Notes: generated from the sequence alone by a model not told the origin. A DNA stretch of 18,519 nt from Anaerolineales bacterium (GCA_012032575.1 JAAUSP010000084.1:1-18519), one strand, 5' to 3'. Counted from the stretch's first letter, positions 1 through 6,774 are shown. Program-made: numbers and translations.

Positions 1-1
1 G

Positions 2-493
2 GCACATTACCCGCTTTTTTTTGTGCTACATACCGGCTGGCTGATTGGCTGGATCATCGAAGCCCGGTGGCGGGGGGCAAAATTAAGCCGGTTTTGGGCC
101 GGCTGGCTGGCTTTGTTTGGGGCCGCTCAGGGATTGCGCTACTGGTGCATTGCCAGCCTGGGCCGCTATTGGAACACCCGAATTTTGGTCATTCCGGGCG
201 CTGCGCCGGTGCGCCGGGGACCGTACCGCTTTCTGGCACACCCCAATTACCTGGCCGTCGCCCTCGAACTGCTCAGCGTGCCGCTTGTTTTTGGGGCGTG
301 GATCAGCGCCCTGATCGCTACGGCGCTCAATGCCGCTCTGTTGCTCGGCGTGCGCATTCCGGCGGAAGAAAAAGCGCTGCATCTCCTGTTAGCAGAACAC
401 AATTGGTTGGCTCCAAGCCGGTCTGCGACCGGCGTCCGGGGAGCAGAGCCGAAAACCTCCTGTGGGCAGACTCCCTCTGAGCTTAATTGGTAA
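2..493 (+). CDS. Isoprenylcysteine carboxyl methyltransferase (ICMT)-like membrane protein, 5' end missing
   Basis: The reading frame is open from the window edge, so the N-terminus lies outside; the first in-frame GTG at 23 is probably internal, because the codons before it (AHYPLFF) continue the hydrophobic start usual in this family. The core 'RRGPYRFLAHPNYLAV' followed by a hydrophobic segment and 'RIPAEEKAL' is the SAM-binding signature of ICMT/phospholipid methyltransferase-type membrane enzymes (RHPxY, then an E-E near the end). Several membrane helices are visible. Bacterial relatives such as YpbQ/BpsB sit beside type III polyketide synthases and O-methylate alkylpyrones; whether a polyketide synthase lies upstream cannot be seen here. 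The last ~30 residues are not helix-like, look unlike the family, and lie over a DNA hairpin at 417-433. The family call is fairly safe; the substrate is unknown. Confidence 0.75.
   Translation, partial: AHYPLFFVLHTGWLIGWIIEARWRGAKLSRFWAGWLALFGAAQGLRYWCIASLGRYWNTRILVIPGAAPVRRGPYRFLAHPNYLAVALELLSVPLVFGAWISALIATALNAALLLGVRIPAEEKALHLLLAEHNWLAPSRSATGVRGAEPKTSCGQTPSELNW
417..433. repeat. Short perfect inverted repeat inside the 3' end of the ICMT-like gene
   Basis: GCCGGTC-TGC-GACCGGC is a 7-bp perfect stem with a 3-nt loop. It lies where the encoded protein stops resembling its family, which suggests a small palindromic (REP-like) insertion or a degraded 3' end. Only one copy was noticed in the window. 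Confidence 0.4.
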
Positions 494-506
494 TCAGCGA
501 AGACGT

Positions 507-2360
507 TTATCCTCGCAAGACACCCCAGCGCAAACCTTCGGCTGCTTCCTGCACCTGCTGGTGGACCCGCCAGGCCAGCAGCGGCAGCCTTTCAGCGGCG
601 ATTTCCAGGCGTAACAGGGCAATCAATTCAAGCAGCGGCTCACGGGCGGCGCGGGCCGCAGATTGAGCGGCTGTGAAATTCTGGCGATACTGCTCAATGG
701 TAAAATCGGGAGCGGCCAGGGTGCGCTGCAAGCTTTCCGCGGCCGCCTGCAAAACCAGCGCAATTCTGGCACAAACCGCACCCACCTCAACCAGCACATC
801 TTTAGCCTCGCCTTCCAAAATCGCCGGCCCGATAATCGGGGAAGCCACCGCCGGCGGCGAAGATTCTTTGCTCAGGATCATAGCAAAACCGCTTTCCAAT
901 GCGCCGATCGAGGCCATCGCTTTCCGCAGCGCGGCATCAGCTTCTGATAACCCCTGCCTGGCTCGTTCCAGGGTGGACGAGGAGGGCCGAGGTGAGGCCG
1001 CAGTCACTTGTTCCGGCTCAACCGGGTCTGGTGATAGGCTTTCACTCAGGCCAGCCACTAACCCGGCTGCGCGGGTTAAAGTTTGGGCTTGAGCCGACAA
1101 CAAGCCGTGCAAATAGCTTCGCGGAAAATCGGCCAGCGCCACCGCAGGATTATCCACAACCAGGATCAAATCGGTTGGGCCGGCAGAAGTCTCGGCCTGA
1201 TACAGCCCGCTCAATTTACCCCGGCTCAGCTTTAAAGTCTCGTCATCCAAAAGGTCGCCTCCAAAGCCCAGTTGGTATATCCTGGCTTTGGCGGTCGAAG
1301 TCAGGTCAATTTTCAGCCCCGCCTCACCGCTGCGGGTGATGACCGTACCGCCGGGAATGGGAGCGATCAGGGTTTGTCCCTCCAGCCGCAGTTCGGGTAT
1401 GGTCTGCGCCCAAAGTTTCTGCCGCACCTGCCAGAAGGTGGGGCGAGGCGAACCGTCGGCGCGGATGGGCGCATTGGCAGCCCACACCGGACCGCGTCCA
1501 ATATCGGCCGGGTCGGGGTCAGCTTCGATGGGTTGATGGAGGAGAAGGGCGGCTGTTTGAGTAGTCTGACTGAGGGCGGTCAAATCGGTGGGGTTGGTTA
1601 AGGTGAAATGCTGCCACGCCGGAGCATTTTCGTCCGCTGGCGTATAAATAGGAACCTGCCAGCCGTAATCGAGCAGGGTTCGCTGGTAATTGGCCTGGGT
1701 CTCGCTGTCCACCGATTTGAGAAACATGGCGGCATCTTTTTCTACCGGCGTGGCCGCCGTGGCCCAATTCTCCGGGAATTTGACCTCGTTGACGGTGCGA
1801 TAAGCCGTGCCGTAAGCCACATTCAGAGCCTCGATGCCGTCGTAATGTTTGCGCAGCCAGATGCGCCATTTAACTTCGCTGAGTTGAGGGCTGAGCGAAC
1901 GAGGCTGGCCGGACTTGGTATGAATCTCCAGGGCGATGATGGGGCCAGCCGGCCACTGCTGGCTGGTCAATTCCTGGCTCAGGGCGCGAAACCAGCCCGT
2001 CATGGCCTGGGGCAAGGCTGCATCAAGATCATCGGTTTGGCGGAGCAGCCAGAGCGGTAAACCGTGGCCCAACACCCCCGCCTCCAGGTAAGGGCCAGGT
2101 TTGAGCAGGCAAACAAAATCCAAAGCTGCGCTTAACCTCAGCAAACCGGCCACATCATGCCGGCTGGTGGTTACAGCGGACAAGTCAACTGCACCCGGCT
2201 CACGTTCGTGAAACCCCCAGGGCAAGCTGAGGCTGAGCGTGTTGACTCCCATCTGGCGCAGCCGGACAAGGAGCAGTTCCCACTTTTCACGTGGCAGGCG
2301 AAAGTAATCAAAATCGGCGGCAATGATGGGCCTGGAAGTGGTTTCAAAGTAGGTAGGCAT
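507..2360 (-). CDS. GH35-like (beta-galactosidase fold) protein, probably catalytically altered
   Basis: 617 aa, starting at an ATG preceded by GAGGAGA at good spacing. Residues ~15-200 follow the GH35 TIM-barrel pattern: 'LPWGFHEREPG' (45-55, like WNxHExxxG), 'KPGPYLEAG' (87-95, like RPGPYICAE), 'GLPLWLL' (100-106) and 'GPIIALEIHTKSG' (139-151, like GPIIxxQVENEYG). Aligned on the final Gly, the ENE of the family becomes H147-T148-K149, so the acid/base glutamate is a lysine. 'PVWAANAPIRADGSPRP' further on resembles the YDYDAPxDExG region. Residues ~465-617 are a long Ala/Leu/Glu-rich helical tail absent from ordinary GH35 enzymes. No signal peptide is seen. It is the last gene of a leftward operon after the HAD gene (18-nt gap). 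It may be a carbohydrate-binding or regulatory homologue rather than a beta-galactosidase. Confidence 0.7.
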   Translation of the reverse strand: MPTYFETTSRPIIAADFDYFRLPREKWELLLVRLRQMGVNTLSLSLPWGFHEREPGAVDLSAVTTSRHDVAGLLRLSAALDFVCLLKPGPYLEAGVLGHGLPLWLLRQTDDLDAALPQAMTGWFRALSQELTSQQWPAGPIIALEIHTKSGQPRSLSPQLSEVKWRIWLRKHYDGIEALNVAYGTAYRTVNEVKFPENWATAATPVEKDAAMFLKSVDSETQANYQRTLLDYGWQVPIYTPADENAPAWQHFTLTNPTDLTALSQTTQTAALLLHQPIEADPDPADIGRGPVWAANAPIRADGSPRPTFWQVRQKLWAQTIPELRLEGQTLIAPIPGGTVITRSGEAGLKIDLTSTAKARIYQLGFGGDLLDDETLKLSRGKLSGLYQAETSAGPTDLILVVDNPAVALADFPRSYLHGLLSAQAQTLTRAAGLVAGLSESLSPDPVEPEQVTAASPRPSSSTLERARQGLSEADAALRKAMASIGALESGFAMILSKESSPPAVASPIIGPAILEGEAKDVLVEVGAVCARIALVLQAAAESLQRTLAAPDFTIEQYRQNFTAAQSAARAAREPLLELIALLRLEIAAERLPLLAWRVHQQVQEAAEGLRWGVLRG

Positions 2361-2378
2361 AAGTATCTCCTCAAATAG

Positions 2379-3056
2379 TTAGCGTTGAGTTTTGAAGTCA
2401 GCCACCCATTCAGCGGTTATGTTTTCCAGGGTATCAATCAGGGCATCAGCCAGGCTGTAATCTAAATGATGCATGTGGGGACCCGGAATGGCAACCACAG
2501 TCATCCCCGCGGCCTTGGCGGCAGCCAGGCCGGGTAAGGAGTCTTCAAAGACCAGGCAGCGCTCCGGGGTAACACCCAACTGAGATGCGGCAAAGAGGTA
2601 TACATCGGGGGCCGGTTTGTTGTGTTCGACATCGTCGCCGGTGGCAATAGCCTGGAAATAGGGCCATAACTCGAAGCGGGTAAACCAGCGCTGAACCCAG
2701 GCCCGGTCGGAAGCGGTGGCGACAGCCATCGGGTAACCGGCATTATGGAGTTGGGGCAGCAAAGCGGTCACTCCAGGCATAAGCTGGACATTTTCAGAAG
2801 TCATAGCCCACAGTTCTTTGAACCGTATCCACACGGCTTCGCGGGTCGGGTTGTGCCCATTGTGCCGGGTTAAATCATCCAGAACCAGATTATAGCCACC
2901 CATATAGCCGACAATATGCCTGGCCCAATAATCTACCGAAAAATCCCGGCCATGCTCCTGATAGATAAGACGGCAGGTTTCTAAATCGGCCTGTTCTGTA
3001 TCCACTAACGTGCCATCATGGTCAAAAATAATCGCATCAAAAGGAAGATAGGTCAC
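2379..3056 (-). CDS. HAD-superfamily phosphatase (beta-phosphoglucomutase/phosphatase-like)
   Basis: About 225 aa with all four HAD motifs. Motif I is 'FDHDGTLVDT' (nucleophile D12, general acid D14), motif II is the Ser/Thr of 'VATASD', motif III is the Lys of 'NKPAPDVY', and motif IV is 'FEDSLPG'. The helical cap between motifs I and II fits subfamily IA, which includes beta-phosphoglucomutases, sugar-phosphate phosphatases and phosphoglycolate phosphatases. The frame extends to a GTG at 3095, but that codon has no ribosome site. The GTG at 3056 has AGG (3064-3066, minus strand) seven bases upstream and puts motif I at the usual distance from the N-terminus, so it is preferred. It sits between the GAF kinase and the GH35-like gene, which suggests sugar or phosphosugar metabolism. 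The exact substrate cannot be told. Confidence 0.85.
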   Translation of the reverse strand: MTYLPFDAIIFDHDGTLVDTEQADLETCRLIYQEHGRDFSVDYWARHIVGYMGGYNLVLDDLTRHNGHNPTREAVWIRFKELWAMTSENVQLMPGVTALLPQLHNAGYPMAVATASDRAWVQRWFTRFELWPYFQAIATGDDVEHNKPAPDVYLFAASQLGVTPERCLVFEDSLPGLAAAKAAGMTVVAIPGPHMHHLDYSLADALIDTLENITAEWVADFKTQR

Positions 3057-3102
3057 TGATTTTCCTATGAAGTAATATGTTATGAATGGAAGCACACAAA
3101 AT

Positions 3103-4266
3103 TTAAGCCGCTTCCTGTCGTTTCGAGATTCCGGTAAGGGTCAGGGTCAGGTGTGTCCCCTTGTTAGGAGCGGTCTTGATTTGAAGGTCAGCATTGAGAA
3201 TTGAGGCCCGCTTTTGCATATTGGCCAGGCCGTGGTGACCGTGAGCAATTGTTTCGGGTGGGGCAAAGCCGATTCCGTCATCTTTGACCTGCAAAATCAG
3301 CACGTCGTCCTGGCGAGTGAGACTGACCTCAATTTTTTTGGGATGAGCATGGCGAGCCGCATTCGAGAGGGCCTCGTGGGCAATATGGAAGAGATGGCTG
3401 GCTTGCAGATCGGTTACGTAATTATTAATTTCCGGGTCAATTTGCACCTGGATCGGCAGCAGCGTATTGACTCTTAGCTCTTTGACCAAACCTTCAAGCC
3501 GGGCATATAACCCCTTGGATTTAAGGGCCTGAGGACGCAAATCAAAAATATAATTCCGCAAGTCGTTGATGACGACGGCCAGGCTTTTCAGGCTGATGTC
3601 TATCTGCTCACGGGCTGCCTCATTCTGAGATAGCAAGAGAGCCTTGGCATTATCCAGGGTCAATCCAACTCCGTAGATTGACTGAATAATGCCATCATGC
3701 AGGTCACGGGCAAATCGCTCTCTTTCCTCCAGAATTGCCAGGCGCTGCGTTTTTTCATAAAGATGAGCATTTTCGATGGCAATGGCAGCGTGGAGGGCCA
3801 GCATTTCGATCAACTGTTGGTCAAGATCAGTGAATTCGGACCCATCTTGTTTATCGGTCAGGTAAAGTGCGCCGATTAATTCGCCCTTTGAAAAGATTGG
3901 AACGCCCAGCAGGCTTTTCATCAGCGGATGATGCTCAGGAAACCCGGTAGCCCTTGGATGTTTGCTCATGTCTTTTACAATGAGGGCCTTACCTTGATGC
4001 AAGAAATAGCCCAACAAACCCAAGCCTGTGGGTAAAGGTCCTATTTGGGGATGCATGGGGAGATCAATACCCGCTGTGATAAAGCGAGATAAGTAACCAT
4101 GGCCATCGTGAACACCTAAAGCGGCAAATTTAGCATTGATGAGCGTGCGCGCAGCCTGGGCAATTTTTAGCAGAACCTGTTCTAATGACAGTTCAGAGGT
4201 AATGGCCTGGGTTGCCTCGCTGAGGGCTTTGAGTTGCGGGTCTAATTGAAGCTTATTCTCTGACAT
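3103..4266 (-). CDS. DevS/DosS-like GAF histidine kinase (NarL-partner type)
   Basis: 387 aa with no membrane segment, so cytoplasmic. One GAF domain (about 28-168) is followed by a HisKA_3 dimerisation helix with phospho-acceptor H190 in 'RFARDLHDGIIQS' and an HATPase_c domain with 'HEALSNAARHA', 'DDGIGF' and 'GHHGLANMQKRA'. The GAF segment 'HPRATGFPEHHPLMKSLLGV' and 'GALYLTDK' closely recalls the first GAF of mycobacterial DevS/DosS. From memory, H113 falls where the proximal haem ligand lies in that protein; an alignment is needed. The start ATG has AAGGA upstream. It opens the leftward operon with the HAD and GH35-like genes and is divergent from the DevR-like regulator at 4410, its likely partner. 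The kinase call is firm; haem binding is an inference. Confidence 0.93.
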   Translation of the reverse strand: MSENKLQLDPQLKALSEATQAITSELSLEQVLLKIAQAARTLINAKFAALGVHDGHGYLSRFITAGIDLPMHPQIGPLPTGLGLLGYFLHQGKALIVKDMSKHPRATGFPEHHPLMKSLLGVPIFSKGELIGALYLTDKQDGSEFTDLDQQLIEMLALHAAIAIENAHLYEKTQRLAILEERERFARDLHDGIIQSIYGVGLTLDNAKALLLSQNEAAREQIDISLKSLAVVINDLRNYIFDLRPQALKSKGLYARLEGLVKELRVNTLLPIQVQIDPEINNYVTDLQASHLFHIAHEALSNAARHAHPKKIEVSLTRQDDVLILQVKDDGIGFAPPETIAHGHHGLANMQKRASILNADLQIKTAPNKGTHLTLTLTGISKRQEAA

Positions 4267-4292
4267 CGCTATATCCTTTTGAAAAAACTAAG

Positions 4293-4339
4293 CAACAATT
4301 ACATATTGTATCATCAAATTGTTGAATATAAAATTCAAC
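4293..4339. promoter_or_regulatory. Overlapping inverted repeats between divergent kinase and regulator genes
   Basis: Two perfect inverted repeats share bases. CAACAATT (4293-4300) pairs with AATTGTTG (4317-4324), and GTTGAAT (4321-4327) pairs with ATTCAAC (4333-4339) around ATAAA. The second is centred about 60 bp upstream of the predicted regulator transcription start, a typical activator position, and would also overlap the leftward kinase promoter. Autoregulation by the 4410 regulator is the simplest inference. Confidence 0.5.
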
Positions 4340-4354
4340 GGTTTTCAGGCTAAT

Positions 4355-4383
4355 TTGACAGCGACGCTAAACGATTCCATAAT
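4355..4383 (+). promoter_or_regulatory. Sigma-70-type promoter of the DevR-like regulator
   Basis: The -35 box TTGACA (4355-4360) is perfect, the spacer is exactly 17 bp, and the -10 box is CATAAT (4378-4383, five of six). Transcription would start near 4390, just before the GGGAGG ribosome site at 4395-4400. Confidence 0.7.
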
Positions 4384-4409
4384 ATGGACGGCTTGGGAGG
4401 TGATTTGCT

Positions 4410-5057
4410 GTGCGAATTATGGTTGTTGACGACCACGAAGTAGTTCGTTTGGGTTTAAATAATTTACTTTCGCGCCAGCCTGGCTGGCAGGTTGTCGCCG
4501 AAGCCGGCACGGTATCACAGGCAATACAACAGGCCAGTGAACATGTGCCGGATGTAGTTGTTATGGATATTCGCCTCAGCGATGGCAACGGAATAGAAGC
4601 CTGTCGCGAGATTGTTAAGGCCCATCCTCAAATCAAGGTAATTATGCTCACTTCATTTGCGGAGGACGAACTGCTGTTCAATGCTATCTCAGCCGGGGCA
4701 GTAGGCTATGTTTTGAAACAGGTGGGCAATGACGACCTTATCCGGGCCATTGAAACCGTAGCTCGAGGCGATGCCATGCTGGATCCCAGTATCACCGGCC
4801 AGGTTTTAGCCCGGCTGCGCGACTCGGCCCGATCTGAAGCATTTGTAGATTTATCGGATCGTGAACTAAAAGTTTTAGCTTTGATTGCTCAGGGCAAAAC
4901 CAATCGTGAAATTGCCGCCAGCCTTTACCTGGGTGAGGGCACAGTTCGCAATTATGTCAGTAACATTTTGGATAAGTTGGGTCTATCTAATCGAGCCGAA
5001 GCTACAGCTTATGCCGTGCGTCATAATTTAGAGGATTTCCTGAAATCTTCTACTTAG
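4410..5057 (+). CDS. NarL/FixJ (DevR-like) response regulator
   Basis: 215 aa. The receiver domain (1-120) has the acidic pair 'VVDDHE', phospho-acceptor D53 in '[11 protein letters not shown]', T81 and K103. A LuxR-type helix-turn-helix (about 150-205) reads '[20 protein letters not shown]' and '[20 protein letters not shown]', the form seen in DevR/DosR. The GTG start is set by GGGAGG nine bases upstream and gives the normal N-terminus. It is divergent from the GAF kinase (143-nt shared control region), which is its probable cognate, and is monocistronic because a strong terminator follows. It should bind DNA as a phosphorylated dimer, possibly at the inverted repeats at 4293-4339. Function is sure; the regulon is unknown. 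Confidence 0.95.
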   Translation: MRIMVVDDHEVVRLGLNNLLSRQPGWQVVAEAGTVSQAIQQASEHVPDVVVMDIRLSDGNGIEACREIVKAHPQIKVIMLTSFAEDELLFNAISAGAVGYVLKQVGNDDLIRAIETVARGDAMLDPSITGQVLARLRDSARSEAFVDLSDRELKVLALIAQGKTNREIAASLYLGEGTVRNYVSNILDKLGLSNRAEATAYAVRHNLEDFLKSST

Positions 5058-5085
5058 GATTTGTTAATTGAGCCAAATTTGCTCC

Positions 5086-5113
5086 AAAAACCGCCCTTTT
5101 CAGGGCGGTTTTT
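5086..5113 (+). terminator. Rho-independent terminator after the DevR-like gene
   Basis: A perfect 12-bp stem (AAAAACCGCCCT / AGGGCGGTTTTT) with loop TTTC ends in a T run. It lies 28 bp after the stop codon at 5057. Confidence 0.9.
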
Positions 5114-5171
5114 GTTTGGCAAGCTAGCAATAAGGCTCTGTCGAGTAAATTACAATCATCCCGATAGAAGA

Positions 5172-5183
5172 TGACATGTGTCA
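5172..5183. promoter_or_regulatory. Possible operator upstream of the HMA-like/stress-protein operon
   Basis: TGACA-TG-TGTCA is a perfect 5-bp inverted repeat, about 70 bp upstream of the start at 5254. No clear -35/-10 pair was recognised beside it, so its role is only inferred from position and symmetry. Confidence 0.3.
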
Positions 5184-5253
5184 CTATTAGTTTAACGTGA
5201 TTACATTTATGCTTAGTTTAAGAGATCAATTTTCTGGCTGATGAGGTGGTTTG

Positions 5254-5496
5254 GTGCTGGAGTTTGAAGCCCTCCATATTCCTGCTTTGACAGAAGAGGT
5301 AGCAGTTAAACTGGAGCAATTCCTGAGTAGGTCACCCGGAATTGTCCAGATTCAAATTGACCTGGAAAGACGGGCCTTGCAAATCAGGTTCGATGAGGCG
5401 CGGGTTGATTTTTTACAGTTAACCAAAATCATGGCCGAGGCCGGCTGTCCGCTCCGACAGATAGATGCTGCCTTGCTAAAAAAACTTTCCAGCTAG
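5254..5496 (+). CDS. HMA-fold (heavy-metal-associated-like) protein without the CxxC motif
   Basis: About 80 aa, matching the beta-alpha-beta-beta-alpha-beta length and pattern of HMA domains: 'ALHIPALTEEVAVKLEQFL', then 'SPGIVQIQIDLERRALQIRF', then 'LQLTKIMAEAGCPL'. The metal-binding CxxC expected in the first loop is absent (the loop reads IPALTEE), and the only cysteine is near the C-terminus. The frame allows TTG at 5251, but GTG at 5254 has GAGGTGG at 5243-5249 at better spacing and is preferred. It is followed after 21 nt by the universal stress protein, so the two are probably co-transcribed. Likely a small binding or adaptor protein rather than a classical metallochaperone; the ligand is unknown. 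Confidence 0.65.
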   Translation: MLEFEALHIPALTEEVAVKLEQFLSRSPGIVQIQIDLERRALQIRFDEARVDFLQLTKIMAEAGCPLRQIDAALLKKLSS

Positions 5497-5517
5497 CCAA
5501 CTGAAAGGAGCTAAACC

Positions 5518-5988
5518 ATGTATAAAAAAATTTTGGTGCCCCTTGATGGATCAGCTTTATCAGAACTGGCTTTACCCCACGCCGAAGCATTAGCCCGTCA
5601 TTTTGAGAGTGAACTTATCCTGACCAGAGTTTGCCAGCCCGTAGCGATGCCGGTTGAGTTTTATCCAGCCATGGCCGGCGTGGCCTACGATTACCACCTT
5701 GATTTACAAACCCAGGTAGAAAAAGAAGTACAACACTATCTTAGTGATTGGCAAAAAAAGCTACAGTGGTCCAAGGTGAAGTGTCGCTATATAGCCCTGG
5801 AGGGCTTTGTGCCAGAGGCTATTCTAAATACGGCCGAAACCGAAGGAGTTGATTTAATTGTGATGAGCACACACGGCCGTTCAGGGTTAAGCCGCTGGGT
5901 TTATGGCAGTGTAGCAGCCAAAGTCTTGCAGGCTGCCCCTTGCCCCATATTTTTAGTGCGGGCCAAAAATCATCCAGAACACGCCTAA
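5518..5988 (+). CDS. Universal stress protein (UspA family, ATP-binding type)
   Basis: 156 aa, a single Usp domain. The N-terminus 'MYKKILVPLDGSALSE' and C-terminal 'DLIVMSTHGRSGLSR' then 'WVYGSVAAKVLQAAPCPIFL' are diagnostic; G-9x-GS of the ATP-binding loop is present, with the first glycine of the usual signature replaced by Ser as in many members. The middle segment (about 45-85) carries an extra amphipathic stretch typical of the longer members. AAAGGAG precedes the ATG at ideal spacing. It shares an operon with the HMA-like gene. Such proteins are commonly induced by energy or oxygen stress and belong to DevR/DosR regulons, which fits the regulator just upstream, but control by it is not shown. 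Confidence 0.95.
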   Translation: MYKKILVPLDGSALSELALPHAEALARHFESELILTRVCQPVAMPVEFYPAMAGVAYDYHLDLQTQVEKEVQHYLSDWQKKLQWSKVKCRYIALEGFVPEAILNTAETEGVDLIVMSTHGRSGLSRWVYGSVAAKVLQAAPCPIFLVRAKNHPEHA

Positions 5989-5991
5989 AAA

Positions 5992-6300
5992 TTAGTTAGC
6001 TATCAACCCGGCAATAAAGTGAGACCCATAAATAAATGAGGCCATCGTTACCCAAGCAGTGATAGCTGCGGTGATCACCAATTTAATTGTGGGATTGGGG
6101 TAAGGCGTGTCACAAGGACAGCCTACCTTCAAAAGAGGCTGTGTATCTGCGAGGTTTGGTGCAATAAAGTAGCCAGGGTGATCAATATCACTGATTTGAT
6201 AATCAGTTGTCGGATAAAGTTGGCTCGACTCTGCCGCAAAAGGCTTTGAAATAAATAGGGCTAACATTAACAGCAAAATAGAGGCAAAAATCCGTTTCAC
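5992..6300 (-). CDS. Small exported or membrane protein with a CxC motif, unknown function
   Basis: 102 aa, family not recognised. A signal peptide or first membrane helix (about 1-22, 'MKRIFASILLLMLALFIS') is followed by a ~45-residue polar loop containing 'VGCPCDTPYPNP' and a second hydrophobic segment (about 73-98). The two cysteines, spaced C-P-C, could bind a metal or form a redox pair in the extracytoplasmic space. The GTG start has GGGGAT upstream at usable spacing and lies about 46 nt downstream of the start predicted from a perfect consensus promoter, which strongly supports a real expressed gene. Its stop is only 3 nt from the convergent universal stress protein stop, with no terminator between them. 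Confidence 0.65.
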   Translation of the reverse strand: MKRIFASILLLMLALFISKPFAAESSQLYPTTDYQISDIDHPGYFIAPNLADTQPLLKVGCPCDTPYPNPTIKLVITAAITAWVTMASFIYGSHFIAGLIAN

Positions 6301-6353
6301 AAGATATCCCCAAGCGACTCAACCTTGTCGCGGTGCAAACAAGTTATGCCTCC

Positions 6354-6382
6354 ATTATAGGGAGTCCTTAATAATATGTCAA
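6354..6382 (-). promoter_or_regulatory. Perfect consensus sigma-70 promoter for the CxC protein gene
   Basis: On the minus strand, TTGACA (6377-6382), a 17-bp spacer and TATAAT (6354-6359) match the consensus at all 12 positions. Transcription would begin near 6347 and read into the GTG at 6300. Confidence 0.8.
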
Positions 6383-6500
6383 GTTGCTTCGTTGAGGGTG
6401 ATGACTCCCCATTTTTTAGACACAATAGCCCAAAATCCGGGGTAGACTTGAGTAAGGGGATTATTACTTGTTGCCGATGGCCTGGGACAGGTGACGCAGA

Positions 6501-6632
6501 TTAACGAATTTCCAGTTCATCTTCCTCATTTGTATTGATTTGGCCTGGTGTTTTGAACACACCCTTTTGCAATTGGGCATACCCAAACGCAAGTAACATC
6601 AAGGCCAACAAAATGAGAAAAAAAATATCCAT
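6501..6632 (-). CDS. 43-aa single-pass membrane peptide
   Basis: A short frame with ATG at 6632 and TAA at 6501. It encodes an N-terminal hydrophobic helix 'MDIFFLILLALMLLAFGYAQ', then a short basic stretch 'LQKGVFK' and an acidic, hydrophilic tail 'NEEDELEIR'. AGAGG lies about nine bases upstream. The hydrophobic helix followed by a charged tail is typical of real small membrane proteins and unlikely by chance in this A+T-rich gap. It lies between the Cache kinase and the CxC protein on the same strand. No family is recognised; it could modulate a kinase or a membrane complex, but nothing here shows which. Confidence 0.5.
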   Translation of the reverse strand: MDIFFLILLALMLLAFGYAQLQKGVFKTPGQINTNEEDELEIR

Positions 6633-6657
6633 TCTTTGACGCCTCTTTAATACAATT

Positions 6658-6673
6658 TTGGCAGGACTGCCAA
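6658..6673. promoter_or_regulatory. 16-bp palindrome TTGGCAGGACTGCCAA
   Basis: Perfect 7-bp arms separated by GA, located about 26-41 bp upstream of the 43-aa peptide start. It is a good candidate operator; a -10-like TATAAT on the minus strand lies further upstream near 6710-6720. Confidence 0.35.
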
Positions 6674-6774
6674 TAATTCTTCAGTTTGATTGGCTTATCA
6701 AGCCCTATCAATTATATAGGTTAATATACGGTGAGGCATTGGTGAAGGCGCGTAAATGTGCATTTATTCACTAA

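Noticed and set aside
1519..1869. 116-aa minus-strand frame inside the GH35-like gene
   Set aside because: A frame shadow on the same strand as the GH35-like gene, with shadow-type composition.
3057..3095. GTG at 3095 as the HAD gene start
   Set aside because: It has no ribosome site and would add 13 residues not typical of the family; GTG 3056 has AGG at seven bases.
6501..6632. Small membrane peptide as a KdpF-type transporter subunit
   Set aside because: It is longer than KdpF, has a different tail, and no kdp genes are nearby.
6526..6711. 61-aa minus-strand frame in the gap before the Cache kinase
   Set aside because: It overlaps the more convincing 43-aa membrane peptide in another frame and has no signal, helix or ribosome site; its cysteines look random.
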